Below are positions 1 to 5,581 of a stretch of DNA of 18,955 nt, in pieces. The stretch covers positions 1-18,955 of the forward strand of contig UQXL01000036.1 in assembly GCA_900545135.1 (NCBI GenBank). Reading direction: 5' to 3'. The DNA comes from an uncultured Eubacteriales bacterium. Its GTDB lineage: Bacteria; Bacillota; Clostridia; Peptostreptococcales; Anaerovoracaceae. A program made the position numbers and the translations under genes. Numbering within the stretch: position 1 is the first letter of the stretch; the number at the start of each line of letters is the position of its first letter. The notes beneath the pieces were generated by a model. That model searched no databases, was not told the origin of the DNA, and saw only the letters and a list, made by a program, of their open reading frames with translations.

Positions 1-7
1 TATAAGT

Positions 8-235
8 ATGCAGTTTCAAATTGAGAATGATACAAATATGTTTACAATGCGTGCTGCGGCTGATTATTTTAGCCTTAACCCCTCGCCGGGTCTTGAAGAC
101 TATATTGCAGAAATATTAAAAAGAGCAAATAATAAGAACGTCAGCTTTTCTTTGACAGCCAATATTTTAACTGCCAAAAATCTGCCGTATAGAATAGAGG
201 CAAAAATTCTAACTATATATAATTTCGGATGTTAA
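8..235 (+). CDS. Unrecognised 75-residue reading frame, possibly part of a decayed gene
   Basis: A short open frame begins at an ATG very close to the window edge and ends at a TAA. No ribosome site can be judged because only seven bases precede it. The product is mostly polar, has no signal peptide or membrane segment, and matches no family I recognise. A metalloprotease remnant lies just downstream in another frame, and the 55 bases between the two are broken by stops in all frames. The frame could therefore be the damaged upstream part of that gene, or a chance frame in AT-rich DNA. I would not treat it as a functional gene without comparative support. Confidence 0.2.
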   Translation: MQFQIENDTNMFTMRAAADYFSLNPSPGLEDYIAEILKRANNKNVSFSLTANILTAKNLPYRIEAKILTIYNFGC

Positions 236-290
236 AGAGAAGGTGTGAAACCGGTGTTTTAAATAAATACGTTAAAATGAATATTCCTAA

Positions 291-608
291 TACACATATA
301 AATTAAGCACCGGGAGATTAAACGCACCATATGACGGAGCATTAGGTTTAACAAAACTCACCAATAACGGTATCGAGGTATCAACAACTCAAACATGGTC
401 GCAGGCCCTGTGTATAAGATATAACAGCCCATATTTAAACACCTCAGCAAGAAAGACAAAAATATTGACTCATGAAATAGGACACGCTTTGTCGATGGCT
501 CATTATACGACCTCATCACACACTTGCAGAATGCAACAAGGGCTTCAATCTGCATATGCACTTGCCGCTCACGATAAGGAAAAACTAAAATATAAATGGG
601 GAAATTAA
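291..608 (+). pseudogene. C-terminal remnant of a metzincin/matrixin-like zinc metalloprotease
   Basis: The frame is open from just after a TAA at 288-290 to the TAA at 606-608 (105 residues) and has no usable start codon before its key motif. At 471-503 it encodes HEIGHALSMAH. This matches the zinc-binding HExxHxxGxxH signature of metzincins, with Ser where Gly is usual. The catalytic Glu and all three His ligands are present. The following residues, ending in a short basic YKWGN tail, resemble the C-terminal end of secreted bacterial matrixin-type proteases. The signal peptide, propeptide and N-terminal half are missing, so the gene looks truncated. The small lipoprotein gene at 639 follows directly. 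The motif identification is firm; the exact subfamily is inference. Confidence 0.6.
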
Positions 609-638
609 GCCAAGTATATCTATATTAGGAGGCCAACC

Positions 639-1172
639 ATGAAAAATTACATTGTAACTATTATATTGATGATTACCTGCATGCTGTCTTTATCCGGATG
701 CAAGGATAAGGAAACAGAGATACAGGATGTTCCGATGATGGGAAGCCATATTCTCTTTGGTTATGATGAATTGACCGAGCATGCGAAAATAATTGCTAAA
801 GTCAAGATAACAGACACTCTAACAACCCAAAACAGCTACTCATTAAATGATCCAAAGACCGGTTCGATGGGAGGTTTTTACGGAAAACGCACTTGTGAGG
901 TCTTAGAATACTACAAGGATGTTACAGGTGAATACTCAGAAGAATTGTCTTTTATCGAAGCAGCAGCAATAATAGGAGATCAATATCTTCATATTGACGA
1001 ATATGAATCACTGAAAAAAGGAAACGAATATATCATATTTCTCTCTGACGGAACAGCCTCCGGTGATATGAGTATCATAAGCTGCAATAACGGAGTGGTG
1101 CGTCTGAGCCTTGAAGAAGAGTATATGAATTATCCAGAAATTGCAGAACATGCGATGTCAGAGTTATTGTAA
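639..1172 (+). CDS. Small secreted lipoprotein of unknown function
   Basis: This 177-residue protein begins at an ATG preceded by an AGGAGG site. Residues 1-20 form a signal peptide (Lys, hydrophobic core, LSG) ending at lipobox Cys21, so the mature protein should be lipid-anchored on the outer face of the membrane. The rest is soluble, with many acidic residues and an alternating hydrophobic pattern typical of a small beta-rich domain. A segment around residues 80-100 (GGFYGKRTCEVLEYYK) and a later YIIFLSDG stretch resemble uncharacterised Firmicutes lipoproteins in which a glycine-rich strand leads into a beta fold. I cannot name the family. It follows the metalloprotease remnant by 30 bases and may once have been co-transcribed with it. 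No terminator is evident right after the stop. Confidence 0.75.
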   Translation: MKNYIVTIILMITCMLSLSGCKDKETEIQDVPMMGSHILFGYDELTEHAKIIAKVKITDTLTTQNSYSLNDPKTGSMGGFYGKRTCEVLEYYKDVTGEYSEELSFIEAAAIIGDQYLHIDEYESLKKGNEYIIFLSDGTASGDMSIISCNNGVVRLSLEEEYMNYPEIAEHAMSELL

Positions 1173-1213
1173 GATAATTATTTGCGTGACTGAATCACTA
1201 TGTTAACTGTACC

Positions 1214-1345
1214 CTAAAAAGCAGGAAGTAAAGAGAGAACAGTATCCACATATCGTGGTACAAGTCGGTCAGGCCATACCAGGTCTCTTTCGCCCCATGC
1301 CAATTCATATAAAACGATAAAAGTCCTTGCAAATATTTTATCTTT
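1214..1345 (-). other. Unrecognised coding-like remnant upstream of the tRNA
   Basis: On the minus strand a frame without a start codon reads through to a TAG at 1214-1216. Its translation includes the stretch LAWGERDLVWPDRLVPRYVD. The composition is protein-like, but the open length is short and no family is recognised. It may be a fossil of a mobile-element gene or a chance frame. Nothing else is evident between the lipoprotein stop and the tRNA. Confidence 0.15.
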
Positions 1346-1373
1346 GTGGTAAATTAAATAAGGTATCAAATAC

Positions 1374-1461
1374 GGAGGATTGACCGAGTGGCTAAGGAGC
1401 TTGATTGGAAATCAAGTAAGGCGGCAACGCCCCGTGGGTTCGAGTCCCATGTCCTCCGCCA
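1374..1461 (+). tRNA. tRNA-Ser, anticodon GGA
   Basis: The sequence folds into a class II tRNA. The acceptor stem pairs GGAGGAT (1374-1380) with GTCCTCC (1451-1457), followed by discriminator G and an encoded CCA at 1459-1461. The anticodon arm has stem CTTGA / TCAAG around the loop TTGGAAA, giving anticodon GGA, which reads UCC and UCU serine codons. The long variable arm (AAGGCGGCAACGCCC) is characteristic of serine tRNAs. The T-arm carries GGTTCGAGTCC. The gene is single and is followed at once by a terminator. Confidence 0.97.
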
Positions 1462-1500
1462 ATAACAAAAGAACGGCTTAAGCCGTTCTTTTGTTATTTT
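1461..1500 (+). terminator. Intrinsic terminator after tRNA-Ser
   Basis: A perfect 19-base inverted repeat runs 1461-1479 and 1480-1498 (AATAACAAAAGAACGGCTT and its complement) and ends in a T-rich tract. It starts on the last base of the tRNA CCA. The A-stem-T layout makes it a strong terminator, probably working in both directions. Confidence 0.9.
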
Positions 1501-1514
1501 CAGATGATGCGCAG

Positions 1515-1690
1515 CTCGAACCCACGGGAGTGGGTGAGAAAGTCCCATCCCCATTTTGCGCAGGGCTTTGCCCGCAATGCAAAAAGGGAGAGCGGAGCGA
1601 GCGAAAATTTGGGCGAGGGAAGAAAAGCAACTCGAGAGAAGCGAGCGCAAGAGAGAGGCGCGCAAGCGGCGAACGTTGTCCTCAGATTTC
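1515..1690 (+). repeat. tRNA-trailer repeat with inverted T-arm copy and hairpins
   Basis: CTCGAACCCACGGG (1515-1528) is the exact reverse complement of the tRNA T-arm segment CCCGTGGGTTCGAG (1431-1444). Within it ACCCAC / GTGGGT forms a small hairpin (1520-1535). A second hairpin (1554-1584) pairs TTTTGC...AGGGC with GCCC...GCAAAA. The rest (1585-1690) is purine-rich GAGCGAGCG-type sequence. There is no credible gene: open frames here are antisense or run-on readings of tRNA-derived sequence. I infer a tRNA-associated repeat, which would recur elsewhere in the genome. Confidence 0.5.
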
Positions 1691-1714
1691 ATAAGACCTT
1701 TGAAAAAATAATGC

Positions 1715-1742
1715 TTGTAAAAATTTTACAGCATGGTAAAAT
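1715..1742 (+). promoter_or_regulatory. Candidate promoter for the small hydrophobic toxin mRNA
   Basis: TTGTAA (1715-1720) and TAAAAT (1737-1742) are separated by 16 bases. This places transcription start near 1749 and gives a 5' leader of about 110 bases before the peptide start at 1858. A long structured leader is usual for type I toxin mRNAs. Confidence 0.5.
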
Positions 1743-1857
1743 AAATATGAAAATAATATCTGATAACCAAGGTAACTCGCCCGGCTTACTGGGCATTTAC
1801 ACCAATGGCTTGCTGCTTGGCGGTTTGGTCACTCCCCAATGAAAGGGGGTGGTCGCT

Positions 1858-1923
1858 GTGTACATAACGCTTACTGAAACAATTCAGCTCATGCTGCTTG
1901 TCATAGCCGTTATCACTCTTTGA
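1858..1923 (+). CDS. Small hydrophobic peptide, holin-like type I toxin family, probably shortened
   Basis: A GTG start (1858-1860) follows a very strong GGGGGTGG ribosome site. It encodes 21 residues (YITLTETIQLMLLVIAVITL after the initiator): a short polar N-terminus and one transmembrane helix. This is the form of Fst/TxpA/Hol_Tox-type membrane toxins of Firmicutes. In this family a Lys-rich tail follows the helix. Here a TGA at 1921-1923 stops translation immediately before an in-frame KKSDK and TAA (1924-1941), so the tail looks cut off by a nonsense change or a small indel. The leader can hide the ribosome site: CACTCCCC (1830-1837) pairs with GGGGGTG (1845-1851). An antisense RNA promoter faces the 3' end. 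Family assignment rests on size, hydropathy and gene layout, not on a database match. Confidence 0.6.
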   Translation: MYITLTETIQLMLLVIAVITL

Positions 1924-1939
1924 AAAAAGAGCGATAAAT

Positions 1940-2028
1940 AATGCAAAACCGCCAAACTAATAAGTTTGACGGTTTACACTAACTTTTTAGGACTAAACCG
2001 CCTGACTAAAAGCGGCAACCCTTTATTA
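1940..2028 (-). ncRNA. Candidate antisense antitoxin RNA
   Basis: A strong minus-strand promoter (2034-2062) would start an RNA near 2027. It would run leftward across AGCGG/CCGC-type stems and the hairpin at 1946-1975, ending in a T-rich stretch near 1940, about 90 nucleotides in all. It is fully complementary to the 3' end of the toxin mRNA. This convergent 3' overlap is the arrangement of type I systems such as TxpA/RatA. Its ends are inferred from promoter and hairpin positions. Confidence 0.55.
1946..1988 (+). terminator. Hairpin at the 3' end of the toxin mRNA, shared with the antisense RNA
   Basis: AAACCGCCAAACT (1946-1958) pairs with AGTTTGACGGTTT with one mismatch, and a TTTTT run follows at 1984-1988. 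Read on the minus strand, the same hairpin is followed by TTTTGCATTATTT and could end the antisense transcript. Confidence 0.6.
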
Positions 2029-2033
2029 ACTAA

Positions 2034-2062
2034 TATATATCACAGTTCAAAATAAATGTCAA
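2034..2062 (-). promoter_or_regulatory. Promoter of the antisense RNA
   Basis: On the minus strand a consensus -35 TTGACA (2062-2057) is followed after 17 bases by TATATA (2039-2034). It is one of the best promoter matches in the window. It points away from any gene and into the toxin 3' end, which supports a dedicated antisense transcript. Confidence 0.7.
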
Positions 2063-2142
2063 ATCCATGGCCGCATCATCAAAGATAAAATAAATAAACT
2101 AAAAGCCTCTCTCTTCTCATCTTCTATCATGTTAACGATATG

Positions 2143-2166
2143 AACAGCCTTTAGGCTGTTTTTTTG
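2143..2166 (+). terminator. Intrinsic terminator
   Basis: AACAGCC (2143-2149) and GGCTGTT (2154-2160) form a stem with a four-base loop, followed by a run of T. It isolates the toxin-antitoxin region from the acyl carrier protein gene. The remaining 200 bases up to 2369 contain no recognisable gene or signal. Confidence 0.8.
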
Positions 2167-2369
2167 ATGATTTAAGAGTCTGCAGAATTTTTCCTCCGAA
2201 ATACTGGAATATTACACTACTGCGGCACTATGAGCTGTGCAGCCGGCGCATAAACAGCAACTCAATGGGCAAAAGCAAAAGAAAATCCTGTGAATCCCTG
2301 TTTTAAAAGCAAAAGTCAGAACAGCCAGCATATATTGTACTGAAACATTCGGACAGGAGGAATCAGCTG

Positions 2370-2615
2370 ATGTCGGTCAGAGAAGAGATAATACATATCA
2401 TAGAGAAAAAAAGCGCGTATCCCTTGACGGTAACTGAAAAGACCAACTTGTACGGAGATGTTAAAATGAACTCGTTTTGCTTTATAAAGCTCCTGCTTGA
2501 ACTTGAAGAAAAATATCAGATTACTTTCGGGCTGGCGGAAATGGAAAGCTGCCTCATCGTAGGGAGGCTCATAGATACGGTGGAAAGTAAAGTCAGAAAA
2601 AAAGGCGGGGCTTGA
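2370..2615 (+). CDS. Orphan acyl carrier protein
   Basis: The 81-residue product has the size and helix pattern of acyl or peptidyl carrier proteins. Such proteins hold intermediates on a phosphopantetheine arm attached to a conserved Ser. The attachment motif here is MNSF (residues 33-36), with Ser35 in place and Asn where the family's DSL motif has Asp. LLLELEEKYQITF that follows is a typical helix II. An AGGAGG ribosome site lies upstream. No biosynthetic partner (adenylation, ketosynthase or transferase gene) lies nearby, so its substrate is unknown. The Asn for Asp change may affect recognition by the holo-ACP synthase. A shared terminator separates it from cyuA. The fold call is good; the pathway is open. 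Confidence 0.75.
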   Translation: MSVREEIIHIIEKKSAYPLTVTEKTNLYGDVKMNSFCFIKLLLELEEKYQITFGLAEMESCLIVGRLIDTVESKVRKKGGA

Positions 2616-2666
2616 TTATTGAGCCTATGTCAATCCAAATATTGCTGTTCCTGATTGCAGCGAATC

Positions 2667-2706
2667 AAAAAAGCTGCACCGATTTTAAGCGGTACAGCCC
2701 CTTTTT
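2667..2706. terminator. Bidirectional terminator between ACP and cyuA genes
   Basis: GCTGCACCG (2673-2681) and CGGTACAGC (2690-2698) pair with one mismatch. AAAAAA lies on the left and CCCCTTTTT on the right, so the hairpin has a T-run for transcripts from either side. It serves two convergent genes. Confidence 0.8.
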
Positions 2707-2747
2707 GCTTAATATGATTTTTCAGGAGACAAAGCTGCGGACAAAAA

Positions 2748-4043
2748 TCAGTCGCATATATAGTCTTTGTGGCCAAGCATCAGATGGAGAATTTCCTTGT
2801 CGGTGCTCTTCATGCCGTATTTTCCTATCTTGCCCATGTTGTCTATGGTTTCTTCGATGTCCTCTTCTACGAAGCCTTCGCCAGAGCGGAAACAGAGGTC
2901 ATCTTTAGCCATGTCATATCCCAGAAATGCCGCTTCCAATGATGAGGCGATTTTGGCCGCGCAGGAAGCTTTTGCTCCGTCGCATACTATGCCGCCTACG
3001 TTGCCAAGAGTGTTTGAGATGGTATGACAAATCTGGCGGTAATCAGCACCCTCGAGATAAGCTATGGCCGCGGCACTGCCGCACGAGGCGCTGACTGCAC
3101 CGCAGAAAGCAGAAAGCTTTCCTATGTGATGCTTTATGTGGATCGAGATGAGATTGCTTATGGAAAGTGCTTTGTAAAGCATGGCCTTGTCTATGTTCAT
3201 TTCCCTGGCATATTCTACGACAGGAACGGTGACGGTTATGCCCTGGTTGCCGCTTCCTGAATTTATGACCACAGGCATGGTGCATCCGTTCATTCTGGCG
3301 TCGGAACCTGCGGCGGCTTTGGCGACGGCGCGCGTCCTCAGCGAGCGGTCACCGCGTTTCAGAAGCGTCTGGCCGACTTTTGCGCCGTAATCTCGGCAGA
3401 GTCCCTCTTCTGCGATAGCGGTGTTTGCCTCCACTTGAGAGGCAAAAATGCTTTCGCCGTCATTTTCCGTGAGAGCATCGGCAAAATTTAAAATTTCCTT
3501 TACAGAAAGGCTGTTTCTGGGATCTTCAGATTTCGTGCCTGCGCTTGCGGAACTGGCGGATGACAGAACCTCTCCATCGAGGATCTTGGACGTTATGTTG
3601 GTGTGGCCGTCCTTGACAGTTATTTGAGCTTCATGACCTTCCGCCTTTGCGGAAACTTTTATGTATAAGTTAGGAGTGTCTTCTTTGAGATGACAGAGGC
3701 AGAAGCCCTGACTCAGCAAACGCTGGGCTTCTTCAATGTCGCTGCTTTCGACGCTGCTCAAGACTTCAAGATCGCATATGTCTGATTTGCCGCCGGCAAG
3801 AACTCCGAGACATGCGGCGGCTTCGATTCCCCTCATGCCGCCTGAATTGGGAACTATGACGCCTTTCACATTTTTTACGATGTTTCCGCTGCACCAGAGC
3901 TCTATGGAGTCGGGCATGTCTCCGAGAAGTATCCTTGCTTGAGCGGCAGCGTATGCTATGGCGCCCGGTTCGGTGCAGCCAAGGGCGGGGAGAAGCTCAG
4001 CTTCAAGTATTTTTTTATAATTTTCGTAAAGCATTTTGTCCAT
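2748..4043 (-). CDS. cyuA: L-cysteine desulfidase / UPF0597 serine dehydratase-like protein
   Basis: The product (431 residues from the chosen start) belongs to the UPF0597/CyuA family. These cytoplasmic iron-sulfur enzymes break L-cysteine into pyruvate, ammonia and sulfide, and are related to the alpha subunit of [4Fe-4S] serine dehydratases. Family features seen are ALGCTEPGAIAYA near the N-terminus (Cys23), SGNIVKNVKGVIVPNSGG, the INSGSGNQG motif in the middle, and GGIVCDGAKASCAAK near the C-terminus. Those Cys residues are the likely cluster ligands. An upstream ATG at 4073 is possible, but GGAGG lies nine bases before the ATG at 4043, so I use the latter. A minus-strand promoter lies at 4091-4119. 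The divergent GntR/FCD regulator next door is the likely controller. Length is normal and nothing is missing. No cysteine permease gene accompanies it here. Confidence 0.88.
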   Translation of the reverse strand: MDKMLYENYKKILEAELLPALGCTEPGAIAYAAAQARILLGDMPDSIELWCSGNIVKNVKGVIVPNSGGMRGIEAAACLGVLAGGKSDICDLEVLSSVESSDIEEAQRLLSQGFCLCHLKEDTPNLYIKVSAKAEGHEAQITVKDGHTNITSKILDGEVLSSASSASAGTKSEDPRNSLSVKEILNFADALTENDGESIFASQVEANTAIAEEGLCRDYGAKVGQTLLKRGDRSLRTRAVAKAAAGSDARMNGCTMPVVINSGSGNQGITVTVPVVEYAREMNIDKAMLYKALSISNLISIHIKHHIGKLSAFCGAVSASCGSAAAIAYLEGADYRQICHTISNTLGNVGGIVCDGAKASCAAKIASSLEAAFLGYDMAKDDLCFRSGEGFVEEDIEETIDNMGKIGKYGMKSTDKEILHLMLGHKDYICD

Positions 4044-4090
4044 AAATATACCCTCCGGATCTGCGAAAATCAAGTTTGATTATATTACTG

Positions 4091-4119
4091 ATAATATCAG
4101 AAATAATATCTAAGGTCAA
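4091..4119 (-). promoter_or_regulatory. Promoter of the cysteine desulfidase gene
   Basis: On the minus strand TTGACC (4119-4114) and TATTAT (4096-4091) are separated by 17 bases. Transcription would start near 4084, giving a leader of about 40 bases to the ATG at 4043. Confidence 0.65.
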
Positions 4120-4121
4120 GA

Positions 4122-4177
4122 GAAGTAAAGGCCATTTTGGTTTACTTTTTTAAAGGTCAGTTTCGGTTTACTTTTTT
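4122..4177. promoter_or_regulatory. Candidate regulator-binding repeats between divergent genes
   Basis: GGTTTACTTTTTT occurs twice as a direct repeat (4139-4151 and 4165-4177). The first copy also forms an inverted repeat with AAGTAAA to its left (AAGTAAA, 11 bases, TTTACTT). AAGGTCA also occurs twice (4112 and 4153). The cluster lies between the two divergent start sites and touches the -35 of the cyuA promoter, a natural place for the adjacent GntR-type regulator to bind. Binding is inferred from position and symmetry. Confidence 0.45.
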
Positions 4178-4228
4178 GTCAAAAAATGATATATTTAAAA
4201 TATAAAATCAGAGAACGGTGAAAGGATT

Positions 4229-4858
4229 ATGAAAAAAGAAAATCTTAAGAAAAAAGTCTATGACGATGTTCTTCGAGCAATAATAGAGGGGGAATATTCC
4301 GCTGAAGATATAATCAGCGAAGCGATGCTGATTGAAAAATACAACGTGAGCAAGTCTCCGGTAAGGGAGGCTCTCGTACAGCTCTGCGGTGAAAACGTTT
4401 TGAAGAGCATACCAAGGTGCGGATATATGGTTGTCAAGCTGACGGGCGGAGACATAGAAAATATTCTCGATTACAGAATGGCTTTCGAGTCAGGGATGCT
4501 CAGACAGACTATAGACAGCATTTCCGAAGAACAGCTCGCAGAGCTGGAGGAAATAGACAATTTATGCACGGGCGAAGAAGCGGTCAAGGATTTTTGGCTA
4601 CATTGGGAATATAACAAAAAGTTTCATCTCAAGCTGATGTCATTTACTCACAATGAATTCGCGTATAAATCTCTTGAGCAGGCTCTCACGACACTTACCC
4701 GAGCATACGCACAGTTCTACTGGAATCAGTGGAAAGCCATACCTTATCCATATGACACGAAATATCACAAGGACATCATAGAGGCCATAAGGCAAAGGGA
4801 TGCTGATAAGGCGGCCATGTATCTCAGCGCGGATCTGCAGGATTTCGGCAGAAAATAG
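4229..4858 (+). CDS. GntR-family transcriptional regulator, FadR/FCD subfamily
   Basis: This 209-residue protein has an N-terminal winged helix-turn-helix of GntR type (about residues 5-70). It includes ISEAMLIEKYNVSKSPVREAL, the classic FadR-group recognition region. An all-helical FCD effector domain (about 80-205) follows, with the R-x-x-x-E pattern of its first helix (YRMAFESG). His residues in HWEYNKKFH and YHKDI could take part in the metal and ligand site of FCD domains. Such regulators sense small carboxylates or amino acids and usually control the neighbouring catabolic gene, here the divergent cyuA. The start is supported by GAAAGG upstream. A terminator follows at 4894. The effector is unknown; cysteine or a product of it is a reasonable guess. 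Confidence 0.85.
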   Translation: MKKENLKKKVYDDVLRAIIEGEYSAEDIISEAMLIEKYNVSKSPVREALVQLCGENVLKSIPRCGYMVVKLTGGDIENILDYRMAFESGMLRQTIDSISEEQLAELEEIDNLCTGEEAVKDFWLHWEYNKKFHLKLMSFTHNEFAYKSLEQALTTLTRAYAQFYWNQWKAIPYPYDTKYHKDIIEAIRQRDADKAAMYLSADLQDFGRK

Positions 4859-4893
4859 CGGACGGATAATTTCATATCTTGATTTCTAACGGG

Positions 4894-4940
4894 CATAGCA
4901 TAGCTTCAAGTCTGCAGGGACACAGCGGTGCTATGTTTTT
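4894..4940 (+). terminator. Intrinsic terminator after the GntR regulator
   Basis: CATAGCA (4894-4900) and TGCTATG (4929-4935) form the base of a hairpin with a long loop, followed by TTTTT. It lies 36 bases after the regulator stop. Confidence 0.6.
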
Positions 4941-5034
4941 ATTTGCTTTTTTCGCGCCGCTTTACATATGCTGAAATGATAATTTATGCAGAACCGTGCG
5001 GCATTTTATTATAAGAAAATATTACGTCAAAATC

Positions 5035-5063
5035 TTACGGGGTGGGGTAATGTCTGATATAAT
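5035..5063 (+). promoter_or_regulatory. Promoter of the cobalamin-riboswitch transcript
   Basis: A perfect -10 TATAAT (5058-5063) lies 17 bases after a weak -35 TTACGG (5035-5040). Transcription would begin near 5070, shortly before the riboswitch. Confidence 0.6.
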
Positions 5064-5141
5064 GAATTCGGTTAAAACAGCAAATAAATAAAGAATGGTA
5101 ATTTCCGGGCGCATCGTTAAGAGCTTGAGTCTTATGATACT

Positions 5142-5328
5142 CAGGCAGCAGAACAGATTTGCGCCGGAGAGATTTAAAAGGGAAGCCGGTGAGAATCCGG
5201 CACAGTCGCCTCTACTGTATTGCAGACGAGGAAGCTTATGCCACTGTCGGGGTTTTAACAGGGATAGCTTGTTAAAGCTTAATGGGAAGGCGCTTCCGAG
5301 GAAGAAGCTAAGTCAGGATACCTGCCAC
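5142..5328 (+). promoter_or_regulatory. Cobalamin (vitamin B12) riboswitch aptamer
   Basis: The conserved cobalamin-riboswitch elements occur in order. GGCAG (5144-5148) pairs with CTGCC (5322-5326) to close the core. Inside are GGGAAGCCGGTGAGAATCCG, then CACAGTCGCC and CTACTGT, the B12-box-type GCCACTG (5239-5245), GGGAAGG and the 3' segment AAGTCAGGATACCTGCC. An intrinsic terminator begins a few bases later, so control is probably premature termination when B12 is plentiful. The gene downstream encodes a transcobalamin-like surface protein, which fits B12 repression. The aptamer identity is secure; the exact 5' limit is approximate. Confidence 0.95.
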
Positions 5329-5333
5329 TTTTA

Positions 5334-5369
5334 AGATTATTCCCGGGCCGGGGGGAGGATAGTCTTTTT
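5334..5369 (+). terminator. Riboswitch expression-platform terminator
   Basis: AGATTATTCCC (5334-5344) pairs with GGGAGGATAGTCT (with a small bulge), followed by TTTTT (5365-5369). It starts right after the aptamer, so it is the likely off-switch. The alternative antiterminator pairing was not resolved by eye. Confidence 0.75.
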
Positions 5370-5581
5370 GTTTTGCAAAAATTCCGGCTTATTTAACAGA
5401 ACGTCTTTTAGACGAAGAATACGAGTTAAAGGCTGGGAGGTGAGAATGATAAAAAGCAGCAGATGAGGAACGTGAGAAGAAGAAAGCCTTATCTGTTTTA
5501 TTTTGCGCAATTATTGGTGCGAGACCGGTCAAAGGACTGGCCTAACATAGATTGTGAAAGAGAAAGGAGCAATTTGGTGAA
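5370..5581 (+). other. Long leader between riboswitch terminator and coding start
   Basis: These 212 bases hold no clear gene. A strong GGGAGGTGAG ribosome site leads to a seven-codon frame (ATG at 5447, encoding MIKSSR). A GTG frame of 37 codons (from 5470) ends on the TGA that overlaps the main ATG. A small CCGGTC / GACTGG hairpin lies near 5525. Either frame could be a translated leader, or both could be chance. Confidence 0.3.

Noticed and set aside
1366..1692. Minus-strand 108-residue frame across the tRNA
   Set aside because: It is the antisense of the tRNA and its trailer repeat, a well-known false gene.
1921..1923. TGA read as tryptophan (alternative genetic code), suggested by stops at 1921 and 17318
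   Set aside because: Intact genes here (ACP, cyuA, znuC) use TGA as their normal stop and use TGG for Trp.
2178..2253. Cys-containing peptide end (HYCGTMSCAAGA) upstream of the carrier protein as a possible modified-peptide precursor
   Set aside because: No start codon or ribosome site, and no maturase or transporter gene nearby.
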